Of a stretch of DNA of 64,000 nucleotides, positions 45,416 through 54,402 are shown piece by piece. The stretch comes from Oligoflexia bacterium. GTDB taxonomy: Bacteria; Bdellovibrionota_B; Oligoflexia; Oligoflexales; JAGOVF01. Below the pieces are notes generated by a model. That model was not told the origin of the DNA. It was given only the letters and a program-made list of their open reading frames with translations, and made no database searches. The DNA lies in assembly GCA_030432875.1 (NCBI GenBank), contig JAUILP010000002.1:47313-111312 (forward strand). The letters run 5' to 3'. The position numbers and the translations under genes are program-made. Numbering within the stretch: position 1 is the stretch's first letter; the number at the start of each line of letters is the position of its first letter.

Positions 45416-46630
45416 TTATTCGATAAGAATGCCTGAAACAGGTATATCTGGAATATAAGCGTTTATTTCTTTATTGTCGCGTGTGTAAATTCTCAGGATT
45501 CCCTGATTTTCTTGGATGCTTTTCTCTCCTGTAAAAATATATCCATTCGAGCTGTCTTGCATAAGAAAGCTGCTAAAGCTGTTGCCAATCGCCTGGAAAA
45601 GTGGGGTTACGGTGGTTTTACTGCCAGTGTACAGAAGTCTTGAAACCCAGGATCTGGCACTTGAGCTTTCTTCTGTGACTGCAAGAAAGTCACCAGTACC
45701 TTTTTCAACAAAAATACCTATGCTGGTCAAAGGCTCGCTAATTTCAGCAAAATCTATATAGCTAAAATCTTCACGAGAAATGACGTCGATCCCATTTTTG
45801 CATCCTATATCGGCTTCAGGAGGGCAGAGAGACAAGGCATAAATGCGCGTGCTCGAAAGTGAGAGAGCTATGGGGGACTCTCCCTGCAGAGCTACGGAAT
45901 TTTCTACGGAAAACTGACTCAATTCACTAGTAGACTGCTGAAACGCAAAGAGCTGACTTTCCTGGGTTATGGTGAAGTTCTCACTGATATTTAGCGCAGT
46001 GCTGGTCATAAAGGTTTGCGTTACATTCACATCGAGTGCAAGTCCCATCGGGCGAAAACTGTGAACCGAAGAATCTATTTTTTCTGCTAGGGTGCTAAGA
46101 ATTTGTAAATCCTTATCTAAGATCCAGCTTTGTTTCGAGTGGGGTGCCGTGATAACGATGCTGTCGTCAAGTGAGCTTTTGGCGGAAAACGGTTCACCAT
46201 TTTTTAAGGTGAGATCGATTTTTATATTGTTCTTTATGCTAAAAGGTCTTTTATCTTTTTCTTCATTGGCGGTAAAGGTGATGAGATTTAGCTCTTTCAG
46301 GGTACTCAGTAAAAAACTCGGGCCGCTAGAAAGCTTAAGGCTCTTTGCCGTGTATCCCACGATTTCACCCAATTTTGTAATAATGCCTTCTTTAAAGTCG
46401 TAAAAATAGGCGGAGAGTTTGCCTGTGGTGCTCACCTGTTCTGCAAGAAAAATAATTCCCTTAGCGGATGAGTTGGGGATGGGTTCAGCAAGATACTCTT
46501 CGTCGATGTCACTGGTTTGCTCGCGGGATGTTTTTGAGCCACAACTCACGGTGTTGAAATAAAATGCAAGAAAAACTGCCATATAGCAAAAAAAATGCCA
46601 AGTAAAGATTTTTTTTGGGTGAAATAGCAT
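45416..46630 (-). CDS. Hypothetical lipoprotein
   Basis: A 404-residue protein with a basic n-region, a hydrophobic stretch and VSCGSK, giving a good lipoprotein signal with acylated Cys31. AGGA lies 8 nt before the ATG. The mature chain is rich in short beta strands and Ser/Thr, with repeated strand-turn patterns (for example KLSAYFYDFKEGIITKLGEI), which suggests a beta-propeller or beta-sandwich. No enzyme motif was seen. It is convergent with the small membrane protein gene. Confidence 0.7.
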   Translation of the reverse strand: MLFHPKKIFTWHFFCYMAVFLAFYFNTVSCGSKTSREQTSDIDEEYLAEPIPNSSAKGIIFLAEQVSTTGKLSAYFYDFKEGIITKLGEIVGYTAKSLKLSSGPSFLLSTLKELNLITFTANEEKDKRPFSIKNNIKIDLTLKNGEPFSAKSSLDDSIVITAPHSKQSWILDKDLQILSTLAEKIDSSVHSFRPMGLALDVNVTQTFMTSTALNISENFTITQESQLFAFQQSTSELSQFSVENSVALQGESPIALSLSSTRIYALSLCPPEADIGCKNGIDVISREDFSYIDFAEISEPLTSIGIFVEKGTGDFLAVTEESSSARSWVSRLLYTGSKTTVTPLFQAIGNSFSSFLMQDSSNGYIFTGEKSIQENQGILRIYTRDNKEINAYIPDIPVSGILIE

Positions 46631-46714
46631 GCAACATCCTATAATATAAGGCGACTAAATATAAGGTACCATGTTTTGACAAAGATTTAAATTACGGCTC
46701 AAGGATAATGATAA

Positions 46715-47362
46715 ATGGAAGCAGAAAAAAAGCGAAGATGTTTTCTATTTTGCCACGGCGAGATGACGGGCAGCGAGCAAGAAAAATTCTGCGGTTTTAC
46801 TGACCCTCCCTTGTCCAATCAGGGTAAAAAAAGTGTTTTAAATCTGCGTGACAAATTGGTAAAGGAAGGATTTGCGCTTCCGAGTGTCTGGTACGTGTCC
46901 GATCGGCGACGGGCAATTCAGTCCTTCGAAATCATGACGGCAGGGCTTTATGCTCCCGTGGTGCGTTTAACAGAAAAATTGCGTGAGATAAATTTCGGCG
47001 CCTATGAAAACCTTACCTGGGATGAGCTGCCCGAAGAGTTTCGAGTGCAGTATGAGAATTATCGAGAGTATCCAATGCGTTTATCGTTCCCCCTCGGCGA
47101 AAAATTTACGGAATTTTGCGACCGAGTCAGCACGGGCGCCTTAGAAATTCTTTCTTACGGCGAAGACGATATTGGCTTAATAGGGCACCAAGGGAGCCTT
47201 AAGCTCTGGAAGCTCATGGCATCAGCGAGCCCCGTCAGTGAATTTTTTGATACAGAAATAAATTACGGCGAAGCCTTTTCTCTTGAAATTAATGCAAGCG
47301 ACGTTGCCAATTGGCGGCACCGTCATTTTGGTCCTCCAGGCAAAGCAACACAGGACAACTAG
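46715..47362 (+). CDS. Histidine-phosphatase-superfamily protein with altered RHG motif
   Basis: A 215-residue protein with AAGGA 9 nt before the ATG. The fold is that of phosphoglycerate-mutase/CobC-type phosphatases: DPPLSNQGKK, SDRRRAIQSFEIM, REINFGAYENLTWDEL, and the second histidine in GLIGHQGSLK. The first motif, normally RHGE, reads CHGE (Cys13-His14-Gly15-Glu16), so the phosphate-binding Arg is missing while the nucleophile His is kept. It may be a weak phosphatase, have changed specificity, or be a binding protein. The best family resemblance is to alpha-ribazole phosphatase-like enzymes. Confidence 0.75.
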   Translation: MEAEKKRRCFLFCHGEMTGSEQEKFCGFTDPPLSNQGKKSVLNLRDKLVKEGFALPSVWYVSDRRRAIQSFEIMTAGLYAPVVRLTEKLREINFGAYENLTWDELPEEFRVQYENYREYPMRLSFPLGEKFTEFCDRVSTGALEILSYGEDDIGLIGHQGSLKLWKLMASASPVSEFFDTEINYGEAFSLEINASDVANWRHRHFGPPGKATQDN

Positions 47363-47719
47363 CGCGTTTCCTCGTGGTATTAATGCCCAAGCCCCAGCAT
47401 ACTGGGCGGAATGGTGTCTCTCATAAGTGCGGAGGGAACTGTTATCTTATTTTTTAACTAAAAACGTACGTTAACCCAGTATGTTTGATTTATGTTTCAT
47501 GTTATGCGGTGTTCCCTATTTGTTAAGTAGCTTTTTTACCCATTGTTCTGCCCTTGCTTAAAAAAGATCTATATCGAGCGAGGCATACCTAACCAGGTCT
47601 TTCCTTTTTCCTGAAATCTTCGCATTTACCCTAATTTTTGCTAAAATTACTTAAGCATCCAAAAAAAGTCGGGTCATATTTGTAAAACTGCTCTTTTAAA
47701 ACATGGGGAGGGGTAAGTA
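47363..47719. other. 357-bp gene-free stretch
   Basis: No ORF, RNA gene or strong terminator. A small hairpin CCCAG-cata-CTGGG (47393-47406) lies 30 nt after the phosphatase-like gene without a T-run. The right end provides the ggggagggg ribosome site of the next gene. Confidence 0.45.
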
Positions 47720-47998
47720 ATGATTTATAATTTGGTCAAGTGGGCGGCAAAGGTTGCATTTCTAGGGGTGATTTGGGTATTTATCTTTTCAGCCCGCTTC
47801 GAAGAACGAACTTTGTTTTCTATATTACATGGCTATTTAGTTAAAAACGCGGTTATAACCAACCTTACCCAGGAGCTGACCTTTCTCTGGGATCATACAA
47901 CGGCATCGAGCAAAACGACCATTTCAAAAATATTTGATGGGGAAAATAGCGCCCCCCCCGCAACAGCAGAAATTGATGACGAACTTGATAAGGGCTAA
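47720..47998 (+). CDS. Small single-span membrane protein, hypothetical
   Basis: A 92-residue protein with a purine-rich ribosome site (ggggaggggtaagta). There is one membrane helix at about 5-24, then a basic turn and a soluble, acidic C-terminus ending in EIDDELDKG. It stands alone and is followed by a strong terminator. Not recognised. Confidence 0.65.
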   Translation: MIYNLVKWAAKVAFLGVIWVFIFSARFEERTLFSILHGYLVKNAVITNLTQELTFLWDHTTASSKTTISKIFDGENSAPPATAEIDDELDKG

Positions 47999-48089
47999 TG
48001 AAAAAAATGTCCTTAGAAATACAAATCAAGGTGGGACAAAATTAGCCTAGCTTTAAATTGCAATAAAATTAAAAAATAGACATGTTATG

Positions 48090-48136
48090 CCAACCTAGGG
48101 ACAGCGGTGTCTGCTTTCGAGGTTGGTTTCTTTTTT
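48090..48136 (+). terminator. Intrinsic terminator before def
   Basis: CCAACCT and AGGTTGG close a two-stage hairpin (inner GGACA/TGTC pairing), followed by TTTCTTTTTT. It ends the transcript of the small membrane protein. The rest of the 47999-48314 gap holds nothing recognisable apart from a presumed def promoter. Confidence 0.85.
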
Positions 48137-48314
48137 GGGGGAGCTAAACTGGGTTTTGAGCTTAAACTGAGAGCTCTTCTGCCCAGATAAAAATTGAACA
48201 GGGCCTCATCATTTACTTCTGGTCTAGAAAAAATTATAGTATTGCTTGGCGAAAGGCGGTATATTTCTTCGGTAAATTGAGATACTGCTACACCTTAATG
48301 AAAGGAATGTGTCC

Positions 48315-48914
48315 TTGCCCAAATTGAAGATTGTGACTTGGCCTGCTAAAGTCCTGGAGACTGAGGCTAAAGAAGTTGTTGATTTTAATGATGATTTAAA
48401 GAAATTCGTCAGAGATATGCATGACACGATGGTTAGTGCCCGCGGTATTGGGCTGGCAGCCAATCAGGTTAATGACCTTAGACGTGTTTTGGCCATTCAT
48501 ATACCCTATGCCGACAATCGCTATGAGGGGGATAACAAGGAAAATGGCCAGGAAGATCAGGAAGTTGAACCCAAAGAATGGTGGCATAATAAGAGGTTTA
48601 CCTTTATCAATCCGGTCATTGTAGAAAAAAAAGGCAAAACTTCATACCAGGAAGGTTGCCTGAGTTTTCCTGAAATGTATGATTTTGTGGACCGCGCTTC
48701 TGAGGTGATAGTAAAGGCTCAGGATGAGGATGGTAAACCCTTTGAAGTCCATGCGACGGGGTTATTTGCCATTTGTTTGCAGCATGAAATAGACCACATC
48801 AACGGGATTGTTTTTATCTCGCGCATGAGCCGCTTCAAGTCTCAACGGATTAGGAAAAAAATGCTTTCCTCCCAAATAAATGCCGAAATTAAGGAACCTG
48901 CCCATGAACGTTAA
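48315..48914 (+). CDS. def: Peptide deformylase
   Basis: A 199-residue metalloenzyme that removes the N-formyl group from new proteins. The three family motifs are present: GIGLAANQV, EGCLSFP and QHEIDHINGIVF, with the metal-binding Cys and two His. An insertion of about 20 acidic residues (GDNKENGQEDQEVEP) lies between motifs 1 and 2. TTG at 48315 is chosen because AAAGGA is 8 nt upstream. A GTG two codons earlier (48309) is too close to it. The 3' end overlaps the proposed rpe start by 11 nt. Confidence 0.95.
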   Translation: MPKLKIVTWPAKVLETEAKEVVDFNDDLKKFVRDMHDTMVSARGIGLAANQVNDLRRVLAIHIPYADNRYEGDNKENGQEDQEVEPKEWWHNKRFTFINPVIVEKKGKTSYQEGCLSFPEMYDFVDRASEVIVKAQDEDGKPFEVHATGLFAICLQHEIDHINGIVFISRMSRFKSQRIRKKMLSSQINAEIKEPAHER

Positions 48915-49583
48915 AAAAAAAATTTTATAATTGCCCCCTCGTTACTTTCCGCTGATCCCCTTAGGTATCTTGAAGAAATAAAGTCAATGGAAGTTCTTGG
49001 CGCTGATTGGCATCATATCGATGTCATGGATAGCCATTTTGTCCCTGAGTTGACATTTGGTCTCCCCGTCATTCGTGCCCTTAAAAAAGCGGCCACATTA
49101 CCTCTTGATGTTCATATTATGGTTACTAATCCTGATGAAACGGCTTTAGACTATGTTCATGCGGGAGCGGATATATTAACTTTTCATGTTGAGGCAGCGC
49201 GGCATCATCATCGTTTGCTTGAAGCTATTCGCAAAGAAGGTGCTCTGGCTGGCGTTGCCATTAATCCTGGAACCTCTGCCACTGTGCTTAAGTCTTTATA
49301 CCCATACGTTGATATTATCAACGTTATGACGGTTAATCCTGGTTATGGTGGGCAGTCATTTATTGAGGGTATGCTTTCTAAAATTAAGGGCATTAGGGCC
49401 GCTTTAGATTCTGACCCAAAGACAAAACATGTTTTGATTGAGGTTGATGGCGGCATGAATGGAGATACGGGACAAAAAGTTGTCGCGGCAGGAGCCAATG
49501 TCCTCGTCGCGGGCAATTTCCTTTATAATGCCCCTGACCGTAAAGTTGCCATGGAGTCACTAGCACGACTGGGGCTGTCTTAG
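48904..49583 (+). CDS. rpe: Ribulose-phosphate 3-epimerase, needs -1 slippage on an A10 tract
   Basis: The enzyme interconverts ribulose-5-P and xylulose-5-P. HIDVMDSHFVPELTFG, the HIMV strand, NPGYGGQSF and the phosphate-gripping VDGGMN are visible. In the uninterrupted frame the first Met is at 48987, which would remove strand 1. But the same frame upstream reads FIIAPSLLSADPLRYLEEIKS, the true Rpe N-terminus, back to a stop at 48912. The only good start is ATG 48904, with AAGGA 8 nt upstream, in another frame (MNVKKKIL-stop). Slipping back one base on the ten A at 48913-48922 gives MNVKKKNFIIAPSLL, a perfect Rpe start. This is either programmed or transcriptional slippage, a real mutation, or a missing A in the sequence. 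Confidence 0.88.
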
Positions 49584-49622
49584 ATTAGTCAGATAAGATG
49601 ACAAAAATTAAAAAAGGATATT

Positions 49623-51164
49623 ATGAGTAATAGAATTTTTAACCTTGGAATGGACGCGTTATCCTGCGCAGATTTGGTGGCTTTTAGTCAAAAAAAAGGC
49701 TCAGTTTCTCTGGTATTGTCACCTGAAGTCGCAAAAAAAGTTATGGATCATCGCCGTATTGTCGAAGAGGTGCTCGAAAAAGGAGAAGTTGTTTATGGCA
49801 TTAATACGGGTTTTGGCTTTCTTGCCCAAGTACAAATAGAGGAAAGAGACCTGGAAAAGTTACAGGTCAACCTTATCCGCTCTCATGCCTGTGGTGTCGG
49901 ATCTATTATGGCTCCAGAAATGGCGCGTGCGCTCCTACTCCAAAAAATCCACAGCCTCAGTTTTGGTGCGAGTGGCATTAGCCTAGAATGTTTAAATGCC
50001 CTAATCGCATTATTTAGTAATGATATCCTGCCCATTATTCCCGAAGAGGGCAGCGTTGGGGCCTCTGGTGATCTAGCCCCCCTAGCCCATCTTGGGCTCA
50101 CGCTTTTGGGTGAAGGTGATGTTTATTACGCGGGCGAGGTTATGGCTGCAGAGGTCGCTTTAAAAAAAGCAGGTTTAACGCCTTACCAGCCCAAAGCCAA
50201 AGAGGGCTTAGGTATAATCAATGGTACTCAGTTTATGTCGACCTTGGGCGCTTATGCTTTGACAAGCGCTTGGCATCTCGCTAAAACCGCAGATATGATT
50301 GCGGCCCTGAGTCTTGATGCCATGCGTGGATCCATCAGCCCTTTTGATGCGCGCATTCATGCGATTCGTCCTCATCCTGGTCAAATTGCTGTCGGAGAAA
50401 ATTTTCTAAAACTCTTTAATTGTGACGATGCTATCCTAGCAAGTCATAAGGACTGCACAAAAGTTCAGGATGCTTATAGCTTTCGCTGCATCCCGCAGGT
50501 TCATGGTGCGGTGAGAGGCGCTCTTTTGCATATAAAATCAATCTTTGACTGTGAGCTCAACAGCTGTACCGATAATCCCCTAGTCTTTGAAAACGGTGAT
50601 GTTATCAGTGGCGGCAATTTCCACGGTGAACCGCTTGCCATGGGGTTAGATTATCTTGGGATCGCCGTATCCGAGCTTGCCAGTATTTCAGAGCGCCGCA
50701 TTGAAAAAATGACCAATCCTGCCTTTAGCGATCTACCAGCTTTTTTAGTTAAATCCAGTGGTTTAAATTCTGGTTTTATGATTCCCCATGTCACTGCAGC
50801 GGCACTCGCTTCCGAAAATAAGGTGCTGGCCCATCCGGCTTCAGTCGATTCTATTCCAACCTCGGCAGATAAAGAGGATCACGTGAGTATGGGGCCAATT
50901 GCCGCAAGAAAAGCCTTGAAGATTATTAATAATACGGCGCATGTGCTTGCGGTCGAACTTATTTGTGCGGCACAGGGCATTGATCTCCTAAGCCCTCTAA
51001 AACCGGGAAAGTATTTGGCTTCGCTTTATGACCATGTGCGAAAAACCGTGCCTTCTATAGATGATGACCGACCACTTTATAAGGAAATTAGCTTGGTCTC
51101 TACCTGGATAAAAAGCGGGGAGCTCCTAGAAATTCCTGAAATTAAATCTTTATCACTGGAATAA
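49623..51164 (+). CDS. hutH: Histidine ammonia-lyase
   Basis: A 513-residue enzyme converting histidine to urocanate and ammonia, of normal length for the family. The Ala147-Ser148-Gly149 triplet in GSVGASGDLAPLAH forms the MIO electrophile. YGINTGFG near residue 58, the QDAYSFRC-like segment (VQDAYSFRCIPQVHG) and the FHGEP motif are present. ATG follows aaaagga. No hutU, hutI or hutG is in the window, so the rest of the histidine pathway must lie elsewhere or be absent. An aromatic lyase role is possible but less likely. Confidence 0.92.
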   Translation: MSNRIFNLGMDALSCADLVAFSQKKGSVSLVLSPEVAKKVMDHRRIVEEVLEKGEVVYGINTGFGFLAQVQIEERDLEKLQVNLIRSHACGVGSIMAPEMARALLLQKIHSLSFGASGISLECLNALIALFSNDILPIIPEEGSVGASGDLAPLAHLGLTLLGEGDVYYAGEVMAAEVALKKAGLTPYQPKAKEGLGIINGTQFMSTLGAYALTSAWHLAKTADMIAALSLDAMRGSISPFDARIHAIRPHPGQIAVGENFLKLFNCDDAILASHKDCTKVQDAYSFRCIPQVHGAVRGALLHIKSIFDCELNSCTDNPLVFENGDVISGGNFHGEPLAMGLDYLGIAVSELASISERRIEKMTNPAFSDLPAFLVKSSGLNSGFMIPHVTAAALASENKVLAHPASVDSIPTSADKEDHVSMGPIAARKALKIINNTAHVLAVELICAAQGIDLLSPLKPGKYLASLYDHVRKTVPSIDDDRPLYKEISLVSTWIKSGELLEIPEIKSLSLE

Positions 51165-51168
51165 AAAT

Positions 51169-51621
51169 GTGAAAGTACAACCGCAAATTTTTTTAGGCCT
51201 TATCTTTTTGTTCAGTAGTTTCGCTGGAGCTCAAAAGCAACCTGAAGCTCTAATTTCTCATGAAATGAGCGGAAAATTTAGATTAAACGCGGTAACAAAA
51301 ACTGCTGGCGATGCTTTTAACCTAGACTTTGAAAAAATATCGACTGCAGAAAAAAAACATGATCCCGTTCATATTTTTTTAGAAGTCAGTACCCCATATA
51401 AGAATCTCACGGTTTCACAAATTTATGATATTGATGCAAGTATTGTGGGGCGTTCAGCGGTAAATACATTTCTTGCTTCACAGGTTACCGTCTTCATGAA
51501 TATGCCAGAGGGGAAAACTCCCATTATATTATTGTCAAAAAAATTTCCTGCTCCGGTGCATATCAAAAGCAGTTCATTTATTAAATATCACACACCGCAA
51601 AGCGACTTTCGCATTTTTTAA
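51169..51621 (+). CDS. Hypothetical secreted protein
   Basis: A 150-residue protein with a GTG start 4 nt after the hutH stop, so translation is probably coupled. It has an N-terminal signal peptide (hydrophobic 5-20, cleavage near FAGAQ). The mature part is beta-rich and has no cysteines. Not recognised. Confidence 0.6.
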   Translation: MKVQPQIFLGLIFLFSSFAGAQKQPEALISHEMSGKFRLNAVTKTAGDAFNLDFEKISTAEKKHDPVHIFLEVSTPYKNLTVSQIYDIDASIVGRSAVNTFLASQVTVFMNMPEGKTPIILLSKKFPAPVHIKSSSFIKYHTPQSDFRIF

Positions 51622-51649
51622 TTGTCTTTTTTGACGGGGAACATCCATT

Positions 51650-52681
51650 TTGAACGAATTCTCTCACAATATCCCAAGTGCCTACCCAAAGTTTTCTTGG
51701 CCAAAATTTTTAGCGGGAACCTGGGCAGGGCGTATACTTTTTGTTAACGGCATCGTGTTTCTCATCACGGCTTATATGAGTCACTCTATTTTTTCATCCG
51801 ATCAAAGAGTGCTTTGGATTCTTGGCGCTCAGGACCCAGTGAGTCTTGCCCAAGGAGAATACTGGCGCTATTTAACCCCGATGTTCCTTCATGGCGGGCT
51901 TATTCATTTTTTCTTCAATTCCATGGCAATATTTTATGTGGGACGTGACCTCGAACCAATATTGGGGGGTAAGTGGTTTTTTATAATTTATTTTCTTAGC
52001 GGTCTTGGTGGGAGTATTGCCAGCGCGGTATTTAGTGTGGCCCAAAGTGTTGGCGCTTCAGGAGCCATTTTTGGTTTGATCGGTTCAGGACTCTATTTGG
52101 AAAGAGCTATTTCTACGTATATTTATCAGCAAACGGGCGACAAACCTCGGCGAGGTCCCTATATGCTGATGCTGCTTATCAATTTGCCCATAAGTTTTTT
52201 GCCTATGATAGATTCAAATGCCCACATAGGCGGTCTTGTTACCGGCTTTATTGCGACATTTGCGATTATGAGGGTAAAAGAAAATCGCATGTTTATGCCC
52301 AATGTTCCTTTCGCTCTTGCTGTTATGGGGGGGCTTTGTGCGGTACTTGTTTATGGTGGGCTTAGGGGGCTTGATGCTCAGTACATAACAGAGCGTCTCA
52401 TTTTTAAGGGCAATGAGGCGACGCAGGTCGAAGAAAAAGTTTTTCATTATTCACGGGCACTACTTCTTGATCCAGAACATGGTGATCTCCTCTTTAGGCG
52501 TGGAAGTTTACTGATTAATATGGGAGAAATGAATACCGGGCTTGCCGATTTGGTCAAAGCCAATAAAGATCCGCATATCGGCGAAAAAATAAGTAGCTTT
52601 ATTCTTGAGTTAGAATCTAAAAATCGAACAGAAGAGGCGGAGATTTTGAAGAAGTATTTTTCCAGTGGCACAAATATTTAG
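51650..52681 (+). CDS. Rhomboid-family intramembrane serine protease
   Basis: A 343-residue inner-membrane protein. TTG is the start, with GGGGA 9 nt upstream. There are six or seven membrane helices from about 28 to 245. The catalytic dyad is Ser137 in GASGAIFG and His192 in AHIGGLVTGF, with the supporting HGGLIHFFFN motif (81-90) and GGSIAS-type packing. Rhomboids cut membrane-anchored substrates. A C-terminal extension (about 255-330) looks like a single TPR unit (LLDPEHGDLLFRRGSLLINM), possibly for substrate docking. The substrate is unknown. Confidence 0.9.
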   Translation: MNEFSHNIPSAYPKFSWPKFLAGTWAGRILFVNGIVFLITAYMSHSIFSSDQRVLWILGAQDPVSLAQGEYWRYLTPMFLHGGLIHFFFNSMAIFYVGRDLEPILGGKWFFIIYFLSGLGGSIASAVFSVAQSVGASGAIFGLIGSGLYLERAISTYIYQQTGDKPRRGPYMLMLLINLPISFLPMIDSNAHIGGLVTGFIATFAIMRVKENRMFMPNVPFALAVMGGLCAVLVYGGLRGLDAQYITERLIFKGNEATQVEEKVFHYSRALLLDPEHGDLLFRRGSLLINMGEMNTGLADLVKANKDPHIGEKISSFILELESKNRTEEAEILKKYFSSGTNI

Positions 52682-52699
52682 AGAGATCGAGCAAAAATC

Positions 52700-53350
52700 A
52701 TGCGGTTTAAGATACAACTATGGCTACTTGGTATCATCGTCAGGTGCTTAGAAAAAACTTGGCGTTATCACTATTATGGCACGGAAAATATCACCCAAGC
52801 CGTTGGTGGTAAAGAGAGCGAGAATACAGCGAAAAATTATTTGCTCGCTATCTGGCACCGCTTCGCGCTTCCTGGCGTCACCTCTCATGCTAATCGCAAT
52901 TTAAAACCGCTGGTGAGTCATTCAAAAGATGGCGCTATGGTCACTTATATCGCAAAAAAATTTGGTCTTGAATGTGTTCGGGGAAGCTCAAGTCGGGGTG
53001 CTTCTAAAGCGCTGAGAGAAATGCTTAAAACCCTAAAAAATGGCACCATAATTGCGATAACCGTGGATGGGCCTCGTGGTCCGCGAGGAGTGGTGAAGTC
53101 TGGCGTTGTTGATCTCGCGGGTTTGTCTCATCTCCCAATAATTCCTCTCGTGGTCTATCCTAGCTCTGCATGGATTTTAGAAAAAACTTGGGATAAAACG
53201 GTTATCCCAAAGCCATTTGCGCAAATTCATGTTGGTTATGGCGAAGGTATTTTTATAACTGATCGAAGTGAAGAGGCGCGGCAAGGTTACAGGGTAACGA
53301 TAGCTGAAGCCCTAGATAAGTGTGAACATAATTTAAAACAAAGTCTCTAA
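52700..53350 (+). CDS. DUF374-type lysophospholipid acyltransferase-like protein
   Basis: A 216-residue protein with an N-terminal hydrophobic segment. It has the family pattern VSHSKDGAMVTYIAKKFG, VRGSSSRGASKALREM and ITVDGPRGPRG, characteristic of DUF374 proteins related to lipid A/phospholipid acyltransferases. It probably transfers acyl groups to a membrane lipid; the substrate is not known. It lies 18 nt after the rhomboid gene. Its stop codon overlaps that of the convergent ABC permease gene by 4 nt. Confidence 0.85.
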   Translation: MRFKIQLWLLGIIVRCLEKTWRYHYYGTENITQAVGGKESENTAKNYLLAIWHRFALPGVTSHANRNLKPLVSHSKDGAMVTYIAKKFGLECVRGSSSRGASKALREMLKTLKNGTIIAITVDGPRGPRGVVKSGVVDLAGLSHLPIIPLVVYPSSAWILEKTWDKTVIPKPFAQIHVGYGEGIFITDRSEEARQGYRVTIAEALDKCEHNLKQSL

Positions 53351-54402
53351 TACCATTTAAAAGCTGCACGCCCAATCACGGAACAAACGACGGTAACCAG
53401 AACCATCACCCCAAGCTGAGGGGCTAAGGCCGTTATAGATACGCCTTCTAAAGCGATTTGTCTCAGGCTATCAACCAAAGCTGCCAGCGGAAAATAACGC
53501 AGTACCGTCGCTAAAGTGTCAGGGAAATTCGTTAAGGAAAAAAATACCCCAGAAAGCATCATCAGGGGCAAAGTCACTAAATTTACAAGTCCATTATAAG
53601 CCCCAACATTATCAAGACGAGATCCCATGAGTATCGCCAGAGCGGTAAAAGCTGAAGTCCCGACTAAACTCACGATGATATAGTCAAGCAAACTTCCCGC
53701 GACATGAAAATCAAACACGAGCCAACCAAAAACTAGGATGGTGGTCATTTCGAGCGCGAGAATAACAAATCTGCCTACGATAAAGGAACCAAAGAGTTCA
53801 TAGGTGCTGATAGGAGTTGCTAAAAAACGTTTAAACAAGTTATTGCGCCTAAAGGCAACGATGGTCATGCCTGTGCCAAATAAGCTTGACGTTAAAATCG
53901 ACAGGGCGAGGAGTCCTGGGATGAAAAAATCAATATACCGATCACCTGGCCGAGATCTGGGTTGATCAATGGTTTTATAAAAATCAGATCGCCCTAATCC
54001 TGTTTGCAAAATATCGTTCACGTAAAGCCGAGATTCACGGGCTTCCCGATTGGCCGGGTCAAACTCAAAAACGATCGCGCCATCTTTTGCGGCTAGGGCA
54101 AGATTTATGGTGCCGCGATTAAAAAGATGAGCAAGTTCTTCGGTAGAACCTTCAAATATTTTGAGGTGCGGATCGTTTTCGCTGGCTTTGATGAGATTTT
54201 GAATGACAATAGGCTGCTCAAAAACACTCCCTTCTTTTAAAATTCCGATGGGATAGGAGTAATCACCATTTTTGTTAAAGGCAAAACCTAAAATAAGCAT
54301 CCAGAGCATTGGCACTGCTACAACAAAAAAGGCCGCAGAAGGTTCTCTAAAAACCTCACGCACGCGGCACTTAACTAATTCGCGAAAACTATTGGTCAGC
54401 AT
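53347..54402 (-). CDS. ABC-2 type transporter permease
   Basis: A 351-residue membrane protein with one helix at about 25-43, a large extracytoplasmic domain (about 50-180) and a bundle of five helices (about 185-350). This is the plan of ABC-2 exporters with an extended periplasmic loop (YhhJ/YbhR-like). The conserved FIPGLLALSILTSSLFGTGM region is typical. It pairs with the ATPase gene just upstream, whose 3' end it overlaps by 14 nt. The exported substrate is unknown. Confidence 0.88.
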   Translation of the reverse strand: MLTNSFRELVKCRVREVFREPSAAFFVVAVPMLWMLILGFAFNKNGDYSYPIGILKEGSVFEQPIVIQNLIKASENDPHLKIFEGSTEELAHLFNRGTINLALAAKDGAIVFEFDPANREARESRLYVNDILQTGLGRSDFYKTIDQPRSRPGDRYIDFFIPGLLALSILTSSLFGTGMTIVAFRRNNLFKRFLATPISTYELFGSFIVGRFVILALEMTTILVFGWLVFDFHVAGSLLDYIIVSLVGTSAFTALAILMGSRLDNVGAYNGLVNLVTLPLMMLSGVFFSLTNFPDTLATVLRYFPLAALVDSLRQIALEGVSITALAPQLGVMVLVTVVCSVIGRAAFKWY

